DNA of 64,000 nt from Myroides guanonis (GCF_900114085.1 NZ_FORU01000007.1:1-64000); one strand, 5' to 3'; shown: positions 9,244-19,900, counted from the stretch's first letter. Program-made: numbers and translations. Notes: generated by a model from the letters alone, not told the origin.

Positions 9244-9247
9244 AAAA

Positions 9248-9266
9248 GACGCCCAAAAAGGGCGTC
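9248..9266 (-). terminator. intrinsic terminator between convergent genes
   Basis: GACGCCC, loop AAAAA, GGGCGTC. On the minus strand it is followed directly by a T6 run, so it fits the end of the small minus-strand gene at 9289; on the plus strand the T-tract is poor, though it may still end the S9 peptidase transcript. Confidence 0.85.
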
Positions 9267-9288
9267 TCTATAAATGGTTATTATTAAA

Positions 9289-9636
9289 TTAAAGAGGTTT
9301 TCTAAGTGGTAACACACATATCCATGGACTGCTAGTGGATGGTCGTGTCATAAAATACATTGGATAGAGTATCTCGTCAATTTCTATAGTACATATATCT
9401 CCATTATTCATTATCGAACAATTTTGAGGGGGTACTGCTGAATGAAAGACACAGTTTCCTGAACCATCTTTATATCCATAACCCATTAAAACTTGTTGAG
9501 GTGCTTCTTCAACCACTTCTGTTTCAATAACTACTTTTACTGGCTCTGTCGGTGGATTGGTGTCCATTGCAAAACCGCTTACTATCATCATAGTGAAAAC
9601 TCCTAGAGCTACTATGATATTTTTAATTTTATTCAT
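9289..9636 (-). CDS. small exported cysteine-containing protein (DUF6520-like)
   Basis: 115 residues with a signal sequence (hydrophobic residues about 6-24, ending GFAMD) and a short mature part with cysteines in CVFHSAVPPQNCSIMNNGDIC and near the end (WICVLP). Small exported proteins of this design are common and multi-copy in flavobacteria and are often annotated DUF6520; that assignment is from resemblance only. It follows another short reading frame and an AraC-like regulator on the same strand. Function unknown. Confidence 0.7.
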   Translation of the reverse strand: MNKIKNIIVALGVFTMMIVSGFAMDTNPPTEPVKVVIETEVVEEAPQQVLMGYGYKDGSGNCVFHSAVPPQNCSIMNNGDICTIEIDEILYPMYFMTRPSTSSPWICVLPLRKPL

Positions 9637-9697
9637 AATTTTAAAAATTATAATGCTAGTCCTAATAGATTAATAGGAGAGGGCTAGCGTTCTCCTT

Positions 9698-9889
9698 TTA
9701 ATGGCTGCCTATTCCTGAACTGAGAATAGTTCCATTAAGCATCACAACAGTTTTTGACTGCTGGTGTTGAAAGTGGAATGGTTCGTTTTGAATGCGCATT
9801 TCTAAATCGTCAACTCTTCTTTCAAAGGGCTTGGAACTCCAATATTTGCAGAAAACACTAATTTCTTTTGCTGTAGGAACTCTTTCCAA
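9698..9889 (-). CDS. possible small protein with TTG start
   Basis: A 63-codon frame from TTG at 9887-9889 (no ATG available); the frame stays open another dozen codons upstream to a TAA. The product begins (M)ERVPTAKEISVFCKYW and is hydrophilic with no signal peptide. It lies between the regulator and the small exported protein on the same strand, 61 bp before the latter. Spacing and amino-acid composition make it plausible, but the start codon is weak and I recognise no family. Confidence 0.35.
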   Translation of the reverse strand: MERVPTAKEISVFCKYWSSKPFERRVDDLEMRIQNEPFHFQHQQSKTVVMLNGTILSSGIGSH

Positions 9890-9988
9890 TGCTATTATTT
9901 TTAGTAAATAGGTTTTCGCTTATATAGTGTTAAATATTTTTTTGTTCTATTTTCTTTTTGTAATTTTATAATACTAAAACGAAACAGT

Positions 9989-10105
9989 ATGGATCTCATA
10001 TTAATAGTTTTAGCAATAGCTCATATTACATTTTAAGGTTAAACGTCTTTTTTTTGTGAGACCAGAAAGGCTTTTGAAAACTTTTTTCAAAAGCCTTTTT
10101 TGTTT
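9989..10105 (+). ncRNA. candidate small transcript with a 15-residue hydrophobic ORF
   Basis: An ATG at 9989 opens a 15-codon frame (MDLILIVLAIAHITF, stop at 10034-10036), entirely hydrophobic. A Rho-independent terminator follows at 10066-10098 and an A/T-rich promoter-like stretch (TTGTTC...TAATTTTATAATAC) precedes it. The unit is about 110 nt, lies in an otherwise empty 385-bp gap and runs against the flanking minus-strand genes. It could be a small regulatory RNA, a membrane micropeptide or a type I toxin-like peptide; the sequence alone cannot separate these. Confidence 0.35.
10066..10105 (+). terminator. strong intrinsic terminator
   Basis: A 15-bp perfect stem, AAAGGCTTTTGAAAA with TTTTCAAAAGCCTTT, a three-base loop, then TTTG and T7. 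There is no annotated plus-strand gene for it to terminate except the tiny unit at 9989. Confidence 0.8.
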
Positions 10106-10273
10106 TTTTACTGATTAGTAAAATTCCAAAATAGATTTGAGAAATCTTTTTGCTATTTTCTCTATATTTTGGTGATAAAATCTTTTTTTGGACGATTCAC
10201 TCCTCTTTTTGGGTGATATATTTTATTTTAGGTGAGAATTAGACTTAAATCGCTTAGTTTCAATTAAATGTTT

Positions 10274-11134
10274 TCACAGTAAATCCTTTGCTTTAGTGTA
10301 GTTATATCTTTTTATCTCTGAACTATTGTGTTTGAAGTGTTTTGAGATATCTCCATACAAGGTGTTGTCTGAATTATAATTTAAGTCAATAGCTATTTCT
10401 TTTATAGCCTTATCTTCAAAGTATAGTTTTTGCAATACGAGGTTCATCCGCTGATGAAAGTGATATTCCTTAAGTGTTAAACCAATAATTATTCTGAATT
10501 TTGAAATTAAATTAGGATACGATTGGCTTATATAGTTTTCCAAATTATGCTCATCTAAATCCAAAACCCTCTTTGGATCTTCTTTGTAATAGGTTGCACA
10601 CATTAACTTTAAATTGAAGTATCCAATGTTTCTGGTATGGTTTGCATCAGGTGAAAAGTGAAAATTGAAATCATAAATCAATATCCATAAGCTTTCGGTA
10701 GTGCCGTCTAGATAGATATAGCCAAAAAGAGTAGTGTAGGTATCTTCTTTAAAAGGAAGTATAAATGAAAAGGGAGTTAGTTTGTTCTCTTCCCTAATTT
10801 GAAATTTAGATAGGTTTAGTTGTATATAGCTAGAAACAAACTCTTGCCGATCCGTAGTGGAATAAACAGAACTGAAGACAGATTGTATCTTATCATTATC
10901 AATTTGAAAACACATATCTACAGTATGTATAAGCGCTTTTTTTTCTTTAAAATTGTTAAAATACTTAGTCTCTAACTGTAAATCGAGTAATCGATTTATA
11001 AAGTCAGAACCCTTTTCTAAGAGACTTTGTGGTAAAAGCCCCTCAATTTCCAATTCCCTTTGTAAAATAATAGCGTATTGCTCGCAAAAAGAGATTAAGA
11101 CATCTGTTAGATTTTGGTGTAGTTCTAGAGTCAT
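10274..11134 (-). CDS. AraC-like transcriptional regulator
   Basis: 286 residues. The last 67 resemble an AraC-type DNA-binding domain: LVLQKLYFEDKAIKEIA gives the first part, and DLNYNSDNTLYGDISKHFKH matches the second helix-turn-helix with the usual K/R..FKH end. The first 200 residues are cytoplasmic and unlike any effector domain I know. It lies upstream of the two small genes on the same strand, so it may control them, but a 385-bp gap separates them. Medium certainty for the family, none for the signal. Confidence 0.65.
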   Translation of the reverse strand: MTLELHQNLTDVLISFCEQYAIILQRELEIEGLLPQSLLEKGSDFINRLLDLQLETKYFNNFKEKKALIHTVDMCFQIDNDKIQSVFSSVYSTTDRQEFVSSYIQLNLSKFQIREENKLTPFSFILPFKEDTYTTLFGYIYLDGTTESLWILIYDFNFHFSPDANHTRNIGYFNLKLMCATYYKEDPKRVLDLDEHNLENYISQSYPNLISKFRIIIGLTLKEYHFHQRMNLVLQKLYFEDKAIKEIAIDLNYNSDNTLYGDISKHFKHNSSEIKRYNYTKAKDLL

Positions 11135-11576
11135 TCCATGATGTTTTAGGTGTTTACATATTTAGTTTGTCATTAATTGTATTACTAATACCCTCTGTAG
11201 TAATTGTTTGAAAAATCTGTAAATATATTGCATTCAATTAAGATATAAAATGATAATTATCAGTTTCAGTGATTATTTTAATATAATTTTTAGATAAATT
11301 ACTTGAATTAATGAGTGATGGGGCGCGGTTTGCGCATTTGCCTCTTTGCTCTTAGCGCTTTGCGCTTTGCGATTAGCTTTTTCGCTCCTTAACAAATTCT
11401 CTTATAATAAAATCATGCAAAATGTGTTTTTTAAAACATACAAATGATTAATGTTGAGATATTTAATTATTTATAGCCTGTTTTTATAGTGCGTTTAGAA
11501 AAATATGTAAAATTTAATATAATTTGCATAGATAAAATTTAAACTGTTTTATTAAAACACTACATTTATCGACTAT
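11135..11576. other. divergent intergenic region
   Basis: A 500-bp gap between the AraC-like gene and the hybrid kinase gene, both reading away from it. It is AT-rich apart from 11318-11391, a patch built from the words TTTGC/TTAGC/TTCGC (GCGCTTTGCGCTTTGCGATTAGC), similar in style to the low-complexity leaders elsewhere in the window. No open frame of note. Confidence 0.5.
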
Positions 11577-11613
11577 AAAACACCCAGCTAGAACCTTGAT
11601 AACTGGGTGTTTT
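11577..11613 (+). promoter_or_regulatory. stem-loop in the leader of the hybrid kinase gene
   Basis: AAAACACCCAG (11577-11587) and CTGGGTGTTTT (11603-11613) form a perfect 11-bp stem with a 15-nt loop, ending 25 bp before the ATG at 11639. It looks like an intrinsic terminator, yet no gene ends upstream on this strand, so it may act as an attenuator or leader structure. Confidence 0.55.
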
Positions 11614-11638
11614 GATACATAAAATCATAAATAGAAGC

Positions 11639-14600
11639 ATGGAGAAGAGCCCCATTTTCGAGAGTGAAAAAAAGAGACTTGATAAACTGAGATTATTAGA
11701 TCTCTTAAAAATTGAGAAAAACACAGAGTTGGATGTTTTCGCAGAGGCTGCTTCTCTTGTTACAGATTCTTTTGGTTCTCTGATTGGTATAATGGGAGCC
11801 GAAACTCAAATAGTTCAAAGTTGTGTGGGAATGTCTCTGGATGTTGTTGATAGAGAAAATACTATTTGTCAATACGTGATTGTGGGGAAAGAAACCCTTG
11901 TGATTAACGATACCCTGTTGGATGAAAGAACCGTTGGTAATGAATTAATGAAGAGTGGTGGAATTCGTTTTTATGCCGGGGTTCCATTAATTGATGAAGA
12001 TGATAATGTTTTGGGAACAATTTGCATATTTGATACAATGCCTAAAACGCTTACTGAAAAACAACTTTCTTTTTTAGAGCGTTTAGGAGTAGCTGTTTCC
12101 AAAATATTAATTAGTAAAAGCAGGAAAAAACATGCGGAATACTTTTCCCAGACTTTTGAAATAACAAATAATATTATATGTGTTTTAGATAAGGACTTTA
12201 CATTAAAGGACGTTAATCCGGCCTTTGAAAAGACTTTTAAAATAGAGGTTGATGAGATTATCGGTTCTGACTTTAGAGATGTTTTAGGGCATAGTAATAC
12301 ATTGGATATTCATGTCGACAGATTAAGCGAAGGAGTCGAATTCAATTCAACCACACAACTTATAGAAGGTGATTCTGTAGTAATAGAATGGCTTTTTAAA
12401 ATGAATAGTGAGAGCAATGAAATCTTTTGTTTTGGAAGAAACATTACTCAAGAATTAGAAGAACGTTTAAAATTAGAACGATCTGAACGCAGGTTCAGGA
12501 ATTTTTTCGAAAACGGTATCGGATTGACTAGCATGCATGACATGCAAGGTAATATTTTAGGTGTTAACGAGAAGGGAAGAGAGTTGCTCAAATATTCGAA
12601 AGAGGAAACAGCAAATATGAATCTGAACCAACTTGTTCCAGAACACCGAATTCCTTTGCTGAATCAATACCTAGAACGCATTGCTGAAAAAAAGGAAGAT
12701 AGCGGTATGATGTTGTTGAAATCCAAAGATGGAAATGAGATTTTTTGGATGTATCACAATATGGTAGAAATTGACGACGATGGAAACCCATATGTTGTTA
12801 GTACGGCATTAAACATGACCGAACGTATTAATTTGGAGAAAGATCTACTTTATACAAAGAAAATATTAGAACAGACAAGTCTTGTTGCTCAGGTGGGTGG
12901 ATGGGAAATAGACTTGAAAAAGAATACGATTTTCTGGTCTGAATCTACTAAGAATATTCACCAAGTAGAAAATAATTTTGTTCCAGATCTAGATACAGCT
13001 ATTCACTTTTATGAACCTAAAAGTGAGGAACGAATTAAGTTTCTGTTTTCACAAGCTATAGAGAAAGGAATTCCATACGACGAGGAATTACAACTAATGA
13101 GAAAAGACGGATCTACGATTTGGGTTCGTGTGAAGGGAATTCCAGAGTTTGAAAATGGAGTTTGTGTAAAAGTGTTTGGAATAATAAAAGATATAGATAG
13201 TTTCAAAAACATGTATGACGAATTGGAACAGAAAGAAGCGATGTTACAGTCTTTCATCGATTATGTTCCAGCGGCTATAGCTATGTTAGACAAGGATCTT
13301 AATTATGTTTCTGTGAGTAAATGTTGGATGGATGAATTCCATATTAAAGAAGAGAATCTCATTGGAAAAAACATGTATGATATTTTCCCTCACATTACAG
13401 AGGAAAGAAAAAACATATATAAAAATGCTTTAAGTGGAATACCATATAAAAATGAGGATCAGGTTTTTGAAGTTAGTGGATTAGATGAACCACAACATCA
13501 TAGTTGGGAAGTTCGTCCATGGAATATTTCAAATGATACTATAGGTGGAATGGTCATTTTCACACAGAACATCACTGCTTCTGTTAAGGTAAATCAGGAG
13601 TTAACCCTGGCTAAAAAACAAGCTGATATTGCCAATAAAGCAAAATCTGAGTTTTTGGCCAACATGAGTCATGAAATTCGAACACCTCTTAACGGAGTAA
13701 TTGGCTTTTCTGATTTGTTGTTGAGAACCCCTCTGAACGAAGTTCAAAAACAATATCTCAACTACATAAATGAGTCGGGTAATAGTCTATTGAGTATTAT
13801 TAATGATATCCTTGATTTTTCTAAAATTGAATCGGGCAAGATGGAATTGTTCATCGATAGACATAATATTTATGATTTAACACATCAGGTGGTTAACGTT
13901 ATTCTATATCAAGCTCAGAAAAAAGATATTGAATTGCTGCTTAACGTAGAACAAGGATTGCCAAAAACGATACTCATTGATGAGTCAAGAGTAAAACAGG
14001 TGATGATGAATCTATTGGGGAATGCAGTGAAATTCACCGATCACGGAGAGATTGAATTTAAGGTAGAAAAGATTAAGAGTGAAGATAGAAATATGACACT
14101 TCGCTTTTCAGTTCGAGATACGGGAATAGGTATTCCTTTAGACAAACAACAGCGCATTTTTGATGCTTTTACTCAAGAAGACAGTTCGGTTAGTAAACGC
14201 TATGGGGGAACAGGATTGGGATTGACTATTTCTAATAATATCCTAAAGTATATGGGGAGTAGTCTTTCATTGGTTAGCGATTTAGGTAAAGGGTCTATTT
14301 TCTATTTTGATATTGAAGTGCCCTATGAAAAAGAAGAATGTGAAACCATGGATGAATTGGGGATTAACCGAGTGCTTATCGTAGATGACAATGAAAGCAA
14401 TAGGGTTATTCTAAGTCACATGCTTGCTTATAAGAACATTGAGTCGGTAATGGCCGCAAATGGTATGGAGGCTTTGAACTTTTTAATGAAAGGAGAGCGC
14501 TTTGATATTATTCTGATGGATTATCACATGCCTGTTTTATCTGGTTTAGAAACGATTGATAAAATAAAGGAGTTGTTTATAAAACAAGGAGAGACGATTC

Positions 14601-15526
14601 CTCTTGTAGTGTTGCATACCTCTTCTGAAGAACACGAGGCTATTTCGTCATTCTTGAAGAACGATAGATCTTATTATTTGTTGAAACCTATTAAGTCTGA
14701 GGAACTATACAGTATTTTAAAAAGAGCCATTAACAATGCCAAAAAGGATGTTGAAGTTCTAAAACCTGTAACTAGCCTCCAGAATGAAGTCTTTTCGAAG
14801 TCTATGAATATTCTGTTGGCAGATGATAATGCGGTTAATAGAGTGCTTAATTTAAGAATGATGAATGCGCTTACACCAAATGCGAGATTGATTGAAGTAG
14901 TGGATGGAAAGCAGGCTGTGGAGCAATGTTTACAGGAGCAGTTCGATCTTATTTTAATGGATGTTCAAATGCCTGTAATGGACGGAATCGAAGCAACGAA
15001 ACAAATTAGGTTGATTCCAAATTATGTTGAAGTCCCTATCATTGGTGTAACTGCTGGAAATGCAAATGAGGAAAGAGATGTTTGTTTGAATGCAGGAATG
15101 ACAGATTTCTTGCCCAAGCCTCTTAGACAGGTTGATCTCTCTACAATGTTGGGTAAATATTTGAAATCAGATTCGTTGGATGCTGAATTGATTCTAGAGG
15201 ATTTTGTAAATACCGAGATGCTTGAAGAACAGATTGGTAACGACCAAGAGTTTAAAGTTTTCTTCCTGAATCTTGTGATTTCAGAATTGAAACAATCTGC
15301 TGAAAAATTGTTGCATTTCTCTGATATACAAGCATTAGATGAGTTGAAGGCTTATTTGCATAAACTAAAAGGAACCGCTGGAACTGCAGGCCTGTTTAAA
15401 TTGGCGGATAGCGCATCTATATGGGAGAAAAATATAACTCCAGATAACTTTCAACTGATGTTGGATGAAATTGGAAATGAAATAGAACAATCACTTAAAG
15501 TGATGAATAAACTTACTAACAACTAA
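11639..15526 (+). CDS. multi-PAS hybrid sensor histidine kinase / response regulator
   Basis: 1295 residues from ATG 11639 (the same frame also has a TTG at 11612, but that lies inside a stem-loop). Domains in order: GAF (about 10-160), four PAS units (about 165-650), HisKA with His678 (MSHEIRTPLNG), HATPase (N-box NLLGNAVKF, GTGLGL), receiver 1 with Asp961 (LMDYHMPVLSG), receiver 2 with Asp1108 (LMDVQMPVMDG) and an HPt domain with His1241 (LHKLKGTAG). No transmembrane segment was seen, so it should sense a cytoplasmic signal. It resembles BarA/ArcB-type phosphorelays. The HPt suggests phosphotransfer to the separate receiver protein encoded 15 bp downstream. Confidence 0.93.
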   Translation: MEKSPIFESEKKRLDKLRLLDLLKIEKNTELDVFAEAASLVTDSFGSLIGIMGAETQIVQSCVGMSLDVVDRENTICQYVIVGKETLVINDTLLDERTVGNELMKSGGIRFYAGVPLIDEDDNVLGTICIFDTMPKTLTEKQLSFLERLGVAVSKILISKSRKKHAEYFSQTFEITNNIICVLDKDFTLKDVNPAFEKTFKIEVDEIIGSDFRDVLGHSNTLDIHVDRLSEGVEFNSTTQLIEGDSVVIEWLFKMNSESNEIFCFGRNITQELEERLKLERSERRFRNFFENGIGLTSMHDMQGNILGVNEKGRELLKYSKEETANMNLNQLVPEHRIPLLNQYLERIAEKKEDSGMMLLKSKDGNEIFWMYHNMVEIDDDGNPYVVSTALNMTERINLEKDLLYTKKILEQTSLVAQVGGWEIDLKKNTIFWSESTKNIHQVENNFVPDLDTAIHFYEPKSEERIKFLFSQAIEKGIPYDEELQLMRKDGSTIWVRVKGIPEFENGVCVKVFGIIKDIDSFKNMYDELEQKEAMLQSFIDYVPAAIAMLDKDLNYVSVSKCWMDEFHIKEENLIGKNMYDIFPHITEERKNIYKNALSGIPYKNEDQVFEVSGLDEPQHHSWEVRPWNISNDTIGGMVIFTQNITASVKVNQELTLAKKQADIANKAKSEFLANMSHEIRTPLNGVIGFSDLLLRTPLNEVQKQYLNYINESGNSLLSIINDILDFSKIESGKMELFIDRHNIYDLTHQVVNVILYQAQKKDIELLLNVEQGLPKTILIDESRVKQVMMNLLGNAVKFTDHGEIEFKVEKIKSEDRNMTLRFSVRDTGIGIPLDKQQRIFDAFTQEDSSVSKRYGGTGLGLTISNNILKYMGSSLSLVSDLGKGSIFYFDIEVPYEKEECETMDELGINRVLIVDDNESNRVILSHMLAYKNIESVMAANGMEALNFLMKGERFDIILMDYHMPVLSGLETIDKIKELFIKQGETIPLVVLHTSSEEHEAISSFLKNDRSYYLLKPIKSEELYSILKRAINNAKKDVEVLKPVTSLQNEVFSKSMNILLADDNAVNRVLNLRMMNALTPNARLIEVVDGKQAVEQCLQEQFDLILMDVQMPVMDGIEATKQIRLIPNYVEVPIIGVTAGNANEERDVCLNAGMTDFLPKPLRQVDLSTMLGKYLKSDSLDAELILEDFVNTEMLEEQIGNDQEFKVFFLNLVISELKQSAEKLLHFSDIQALDELKAYLHKLKGTAGTAGLFKLADSASIWEKNITPDNFQLMLDEIGNEIEQSLKVMNKLTNN

Positions 15527-15541
15527 ATAAAATATTGAAAT

Positions 15542-15898
15542 ATGTTGATTTTAATTGCCGAAGATGATGAATTGATTTTGAAAACAATAGAATATAAGTT
15601 AATCAAAGAAGGGTACTCAGTTATTTGCACAAGAAACGGGAAAGATGCTATAGAAACTATTAAAAATACTGATATAGATTTAATTATTACAGATATTATG
15701 ATGCCGTTTGCATCGGGTACGGAGATACTTGCTGCTATGAAAACACTTAATAAAAAAATACCTGTAATTATGCTTTCAAGCATGGGGCAGGAAGAAGTGG
15801 TTTTAGAGGCATTCGATTTAGGAGCTTCTGATTTTATGGTTAAACCCTTTAGCCCTAATGAATTGTTATTGAGAATTAAAAAGCTTTCAAATTTATAA
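15542..15898 (+). CDS. single-domain response regulator (CheY-like receiver)
   Basis: 118 residues making up one receiver domain: acidic pair D8-D9, phospho-acceptor D51 (ITDIMMP), S79/S80 in place of the conserved Thr/Ser, and K101 (VKPF). There is no output domain, so it must act by protein contact. It lies between the hybrid kinase (15 bp) and the HEAT protein gene (2 bp), so the natural partners are the kinase HPt domain upstream and the HEAT protein or glycosyltransferase downstream. Confidence 0.92.
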   Translation: MLILIAEDDELILKTIEYKLIKEGYSVICTRNGKDAIETIKNTDIDLIITDIMMPFASGTEILAAMKTLNKKIPVIMLSSMGQEEVVLEAFDLGASDFMVKPFSPNELLLRIKKLSNL

Positions 15899-15900
15899 TT

Positions 15901-16977
15901 ATGATAGGACTATCTTTAGCTATTGGAGTGCATAATTTATTTTTGGCTTTAGTAGCTGTCTTATTTATAGTTCTTGCTTTAATTGGTTTCGTACTCATTT
16001 ATGGTTTTTATAGATATCGGGTTCAAAATCGCATTAACGTCTGGACAAGGTATATCGACATGAAAATTACGGAAGCAATCGTTAATGGATCGCATGAAGA
16101 TCTAGATGAAAGTGTTTTCAATAGACTGATGAAGAGATCATCGTTCCGATCGCTATTTCTTGAAAGATTGGTTGCATCTGAAAAAAACTTTTCAGGGGTT
16201 GCACATGTTGAGATTAGAAATCTTTTCGTTAAGTATCAATTGCATTTAGAAGCTCTTAAGCGATTAAATCAAAGAAAGAGTTATATGATTATTGGCGGTA
16301 TTCAAGAACTAACAGCTATGGAAGCTCGCGAGTTTCTTCCAGAAATAGAGCGCTTTCTACACTATAAATATGCCAATGTATATCATGAAGCTCAATATGC
16401 TATGGTAGCGCTTAAAGGTTTTGAGGGTTTTAACTTTTTAAAAACCTTTTCAAAACCTATCTCTGATTGGCAACAGCTACGGCTTTTAAATTCTATTGTG
16501 AATATTCCAGATACGGGAACTGAACAAGTGATGGAATGGTTGGATAGTCAAAATACTACAGTTGTTGTTTTTACTTTGAAACTAATTCGAAAATTCCAAT
16601 TATTTGCCTTTTATGATAGAGTAAAAGAATGCTTGTATCATCAAGAAGTTAAAGTTCGTGTTCAAGCGGTGAGAACCTTACAGACTTTGGAGGGTTTTTC
16701 TACTGTAGATGATTTGATAGAAAGCTATGATTCGCAACCTCAAGAAATTCAATTAGAAATAGTTAAGGTTTTAAAAGCCGCTAAAGATTCAAGATTTGTC
16801 GAATTTTTTAAAACGCAATTGTCTAATCACACATTGGCTTCTATAAGAATAATTGCTGCTGAAGCACTTATTGCTCTTGGACTAAAAGATTATTTAATTG
16901 AACTTATAAATAATCAAGAAACATCAGAAGAATTGATTCTTATTGTTAAACATGCAATGCAGGTAAAGAGATGGTAG
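15901..16977 (+). CDS. membrane-anchored HEAT-repeat protein
   Basis: 358 residues. One N-terminal transmembrane helix (about 10-37) is followed by a cytoplasmic-type helical-repeat domain with HEAT-like pairs (for example EVKVRVQAVRTLQTLEG and LASIRIIAAEALIALG). HEAT repeats bind proteins. The gene starts 2 bp after the receiver gene and overlaps the glycosyltransferase fusion by 7 bp. I infer that it links the phosphorylated receiver to the synthase, but nothing in the sequence proves this. Confidence 0.8.
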   Translation: MIGLSLAIGVHNLFLALVAVLFIVLALIGFVLIYGFYRYRVQNRINVWTRYIDMKITEAIVNGSHEDLDESVFNRLMKRSSFRSLFLERLVASEKNFSGVAHVEIRNLFVKYQLHLEALKRLNQRKSYMIIGGIQELTAMEAREFLPEIERFLHYKYANVYHEAQYAMVALKGFEGFNFLKTFSKPISDWQQLRLLNSIVNIPDTGTEQVMEWLDSQNTTVVVFTLKLIRKFQLFAFYDRVKECLYHQEVKVRVQAVRTLQTLEGFSTVDDLIESYDSQPQEIQLEIVKVLKAAKDSRFVEFFKTQLSNHTLASIRIIAAEALIALGLKDYLIELINNQETSEELILIVKHAMQVKRW

Positions 16978-19900
16978 GATTTGCACACATATTATATGAA
17001 ATATTTATCTGGTTGTTTCTGGTCTATTCATCGGCTGTTTTTCTAATATATGTATGGATAGGTATCTATGCATTGGGAGCGGTTGTGAGATACAAAAAGG
17101 AAAACACATTTACGGATTACAGTAAAATTGCTGTAAATCCTAATGGACCTGTTTTTAGCTTAATAGCCCCCGCATATAATGAAGGAATGACCATTGTAGA
17201 TAATGTAAGGTCGCTTTTATCCTTGTTTTACTACAATTTAGAAATCATTATTGTCAATGATGGCAGTAAAGATGACTCGATGCAAAAGCTCATTGAAGTA
17301 TATGAGCTAGAAGTGGTTTCATTTTTCGTTCAAGGCAAGCTGAAAACAAAGGATATTAAGGCTGTTTATAAAAGTAAGAATCCCGCTTTTAAAAAGCTTA
17401 TTGTTGTTGACAAATTCAATGGTGGCAAGGCAGATGCATTGAATGTGGGAATTAACGTCTCATCTGGTCAATACATTGTTTGTATTGATGTTGACTGTAT
17501 TTTGGAACAAGATGCAATTCTTAAGTTAGCCAAACCTTTTCTACAGCAAACAGATAAGAGAGTAATAGCTTGTGGCGGGGTAATACGCTTGGCAAATAAC
17601 TGTGTGATTGAAAACGGTAAAATCACAAGTGTAAACATTCCAAAAACATGGTTGGGAAGATCACAAGCTTTGGAATATATTAGAGCATTTGTATTGGGAA
17701 GAATGGCATGGTCTCGAGCATCAGGATTGATTTTAATCTCAGGCGCTTTTGGTGCTTTTGACAAGGAAATTGTTTTGAAATGTGGAGGTTATGATAGCAG
17801 TACAGTAGGTGAGGACATGGAGTTGGTCGTTCGTATGCGAAGGTATATGGAAGATAAAAAAGAGGCTTATGAAGTAGTTAATATACCAGATCCTTTGTGC
17901 TGGACAGAAGTTCCTGAAACGAAAGAGGTCCTTATGAAACAGCGTAATCGATGGATGCGTGGAACCATGGAAACTCTTTGGAAACACAGAGAATTAATTT
18001 TTAAAAGAAAATATGGTAAGCTTGGTATGATTAGCTTTCCATATTGGTTTTTCTTTGAATTTTTAGGTCCTTTAGTGGAGTTCTTCGGTTATATAGTTTT
18101 TCTGCTTTTTTTAGTTTTAGGTATTATAAACTGGTCGTTCTTTTTGGTTTTATTTGCCCTTGTTATTTCTATTGGAATACTATATTCTATCTATGCCATA
18201 TTGGTTGATCTAATTAGTCATCAGGTTTATACTAAAAGAAAGGATTTCCTTATACTGATTGCTACGGCTGTTTTTGAGCCTTTTTATTTTCACTTTATCG
18301 TTGTTAAAGCAAGTGTTGGTGGATTTATTGATTATTTTAAAAAATCGACGGCTTGGGGCGATATGACTAGGCAAGGTTTTGCTCAAAACACAAAAGGTTT
18401 AAACCGCAAAGAAAGAATCGTTGCAATTGGTAAATACGCATTACAGTCCTTTGGATCATTTGCTCTTGTCTTCACAATGTTATTTGCTATAGCGGTGTTG
18501 GCAGAATGGTTATGGTATATGCATGTTTTTGGAGAAATGAATCTAGCTGTTATTGGGAAAAATCTCTTGTTTCAAAATTTTACATTTGTAATAAAGACAC
18601 TCCTTATAGGCGGAATACTTTTTATTGTTCTTAATTTTTTGAAAGAAAAATGGGCTAGAATTACCATACAAATAGTTGGAACACTATTGGTAGTGGGACA
18701 TTATATTTTGTTTATCTATTTCTCTGAATCGAATAATCTTTTGGGAGCTGATTTATTTTACTACTCCAAAAACGAGTTACAACAGATTCTGCAAGCTGGA
18801 GATATGTTGAATTTTCAGAATATAGCCTTGCTAGTATTGCTATTTATGATAGTATATATACCATTTTGGTTAGCGGACAAGTATAGGTTAAAATCAATTT
18901 ATACAAGTGTGATTTTGTTGGGTATCGGGTTTTTAGCCTTTTTAATTCCTGATACCATTCTTTCTAAATCGTTTGGTGAAATCAACGAATTCGAACTAAA
19001 CGCAGGAAAATCTAAATGGTCTTATTTTGCAGAGTCTTCTTCTGTTGATTTTGTTCAAAATCAGTCTTTTATTGCTGAGTTTACAGGTCTATTCAAAGGT
19101 GATACTAAAGAAGATTCAAGCACTAATAAAAACTATCCATTTCTTAAAAAAGAGAATACCCCCGACCTTTTAGGGAGCTATTTTAATAAATCAGACGTGA
19201 CACCTAATTTAGTTGTCATAGTAGTTGAGGGATTAGGTCACGCGTATAGCTCTAAGAATGGTTATATTGGGAATTTTACACCCTTCATAGATTCTCTAGC
19301 TGGTAGAAGTTTGTATTGGGAAAATAATGTTAGTTCTTCTGGTAGGACATTTGCTGTGCTGCCTACTCTTTTGGGATCGCTTCCTTTTGGTAAGAATGGA
19401 TTTTTAGAGATGAAAGAAACAGCCGATCATTTCAATTTGTACAATGTATTGAAAGCAAATGGATTTGAAACAGGTTATTTTTATGGTGGTAATGTATCTT
19501 TTGACAATGCTAAACCTTTTTTAAAATATAGTCAAGTTGATTCGATTATAGGTGTTGAATCATTTGGACCACCTTATCGAAAATTACCTGAAAGTAATGG
19601 AGAGAGTTGGGGCTATGAGGATCAAGCGGTATTTGGAAAAATGATGGAAGTTAAAGACGTTCAAAAAGAACCCTACTTTAATGTGGCATTAACACTCTCT
19701 ACACATCACCCTTTTCTTATAAATGATACTAAACATTTCGAAGAGATCTTTCAGAGAAGAGTGAAGTCTAATGAATTATCAGACGATCAGAGAAAATGGG
19801 CTTTAGAAAATAAAAAGCAGCTTGTATCGGTTTTAAATTTAGATGAAGCTTTGAAAGATTTCTTTAAAGAATACAAAAAACATCCAGATTTTAAGAATAC

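Noticed and set aside
11612..11638. TTG start at 11612 for the hybrid kinase
   Set aside because: It falls within the right arm of a perfect stem-loop and adds only nine residues; ATG at 11639 is more natural.
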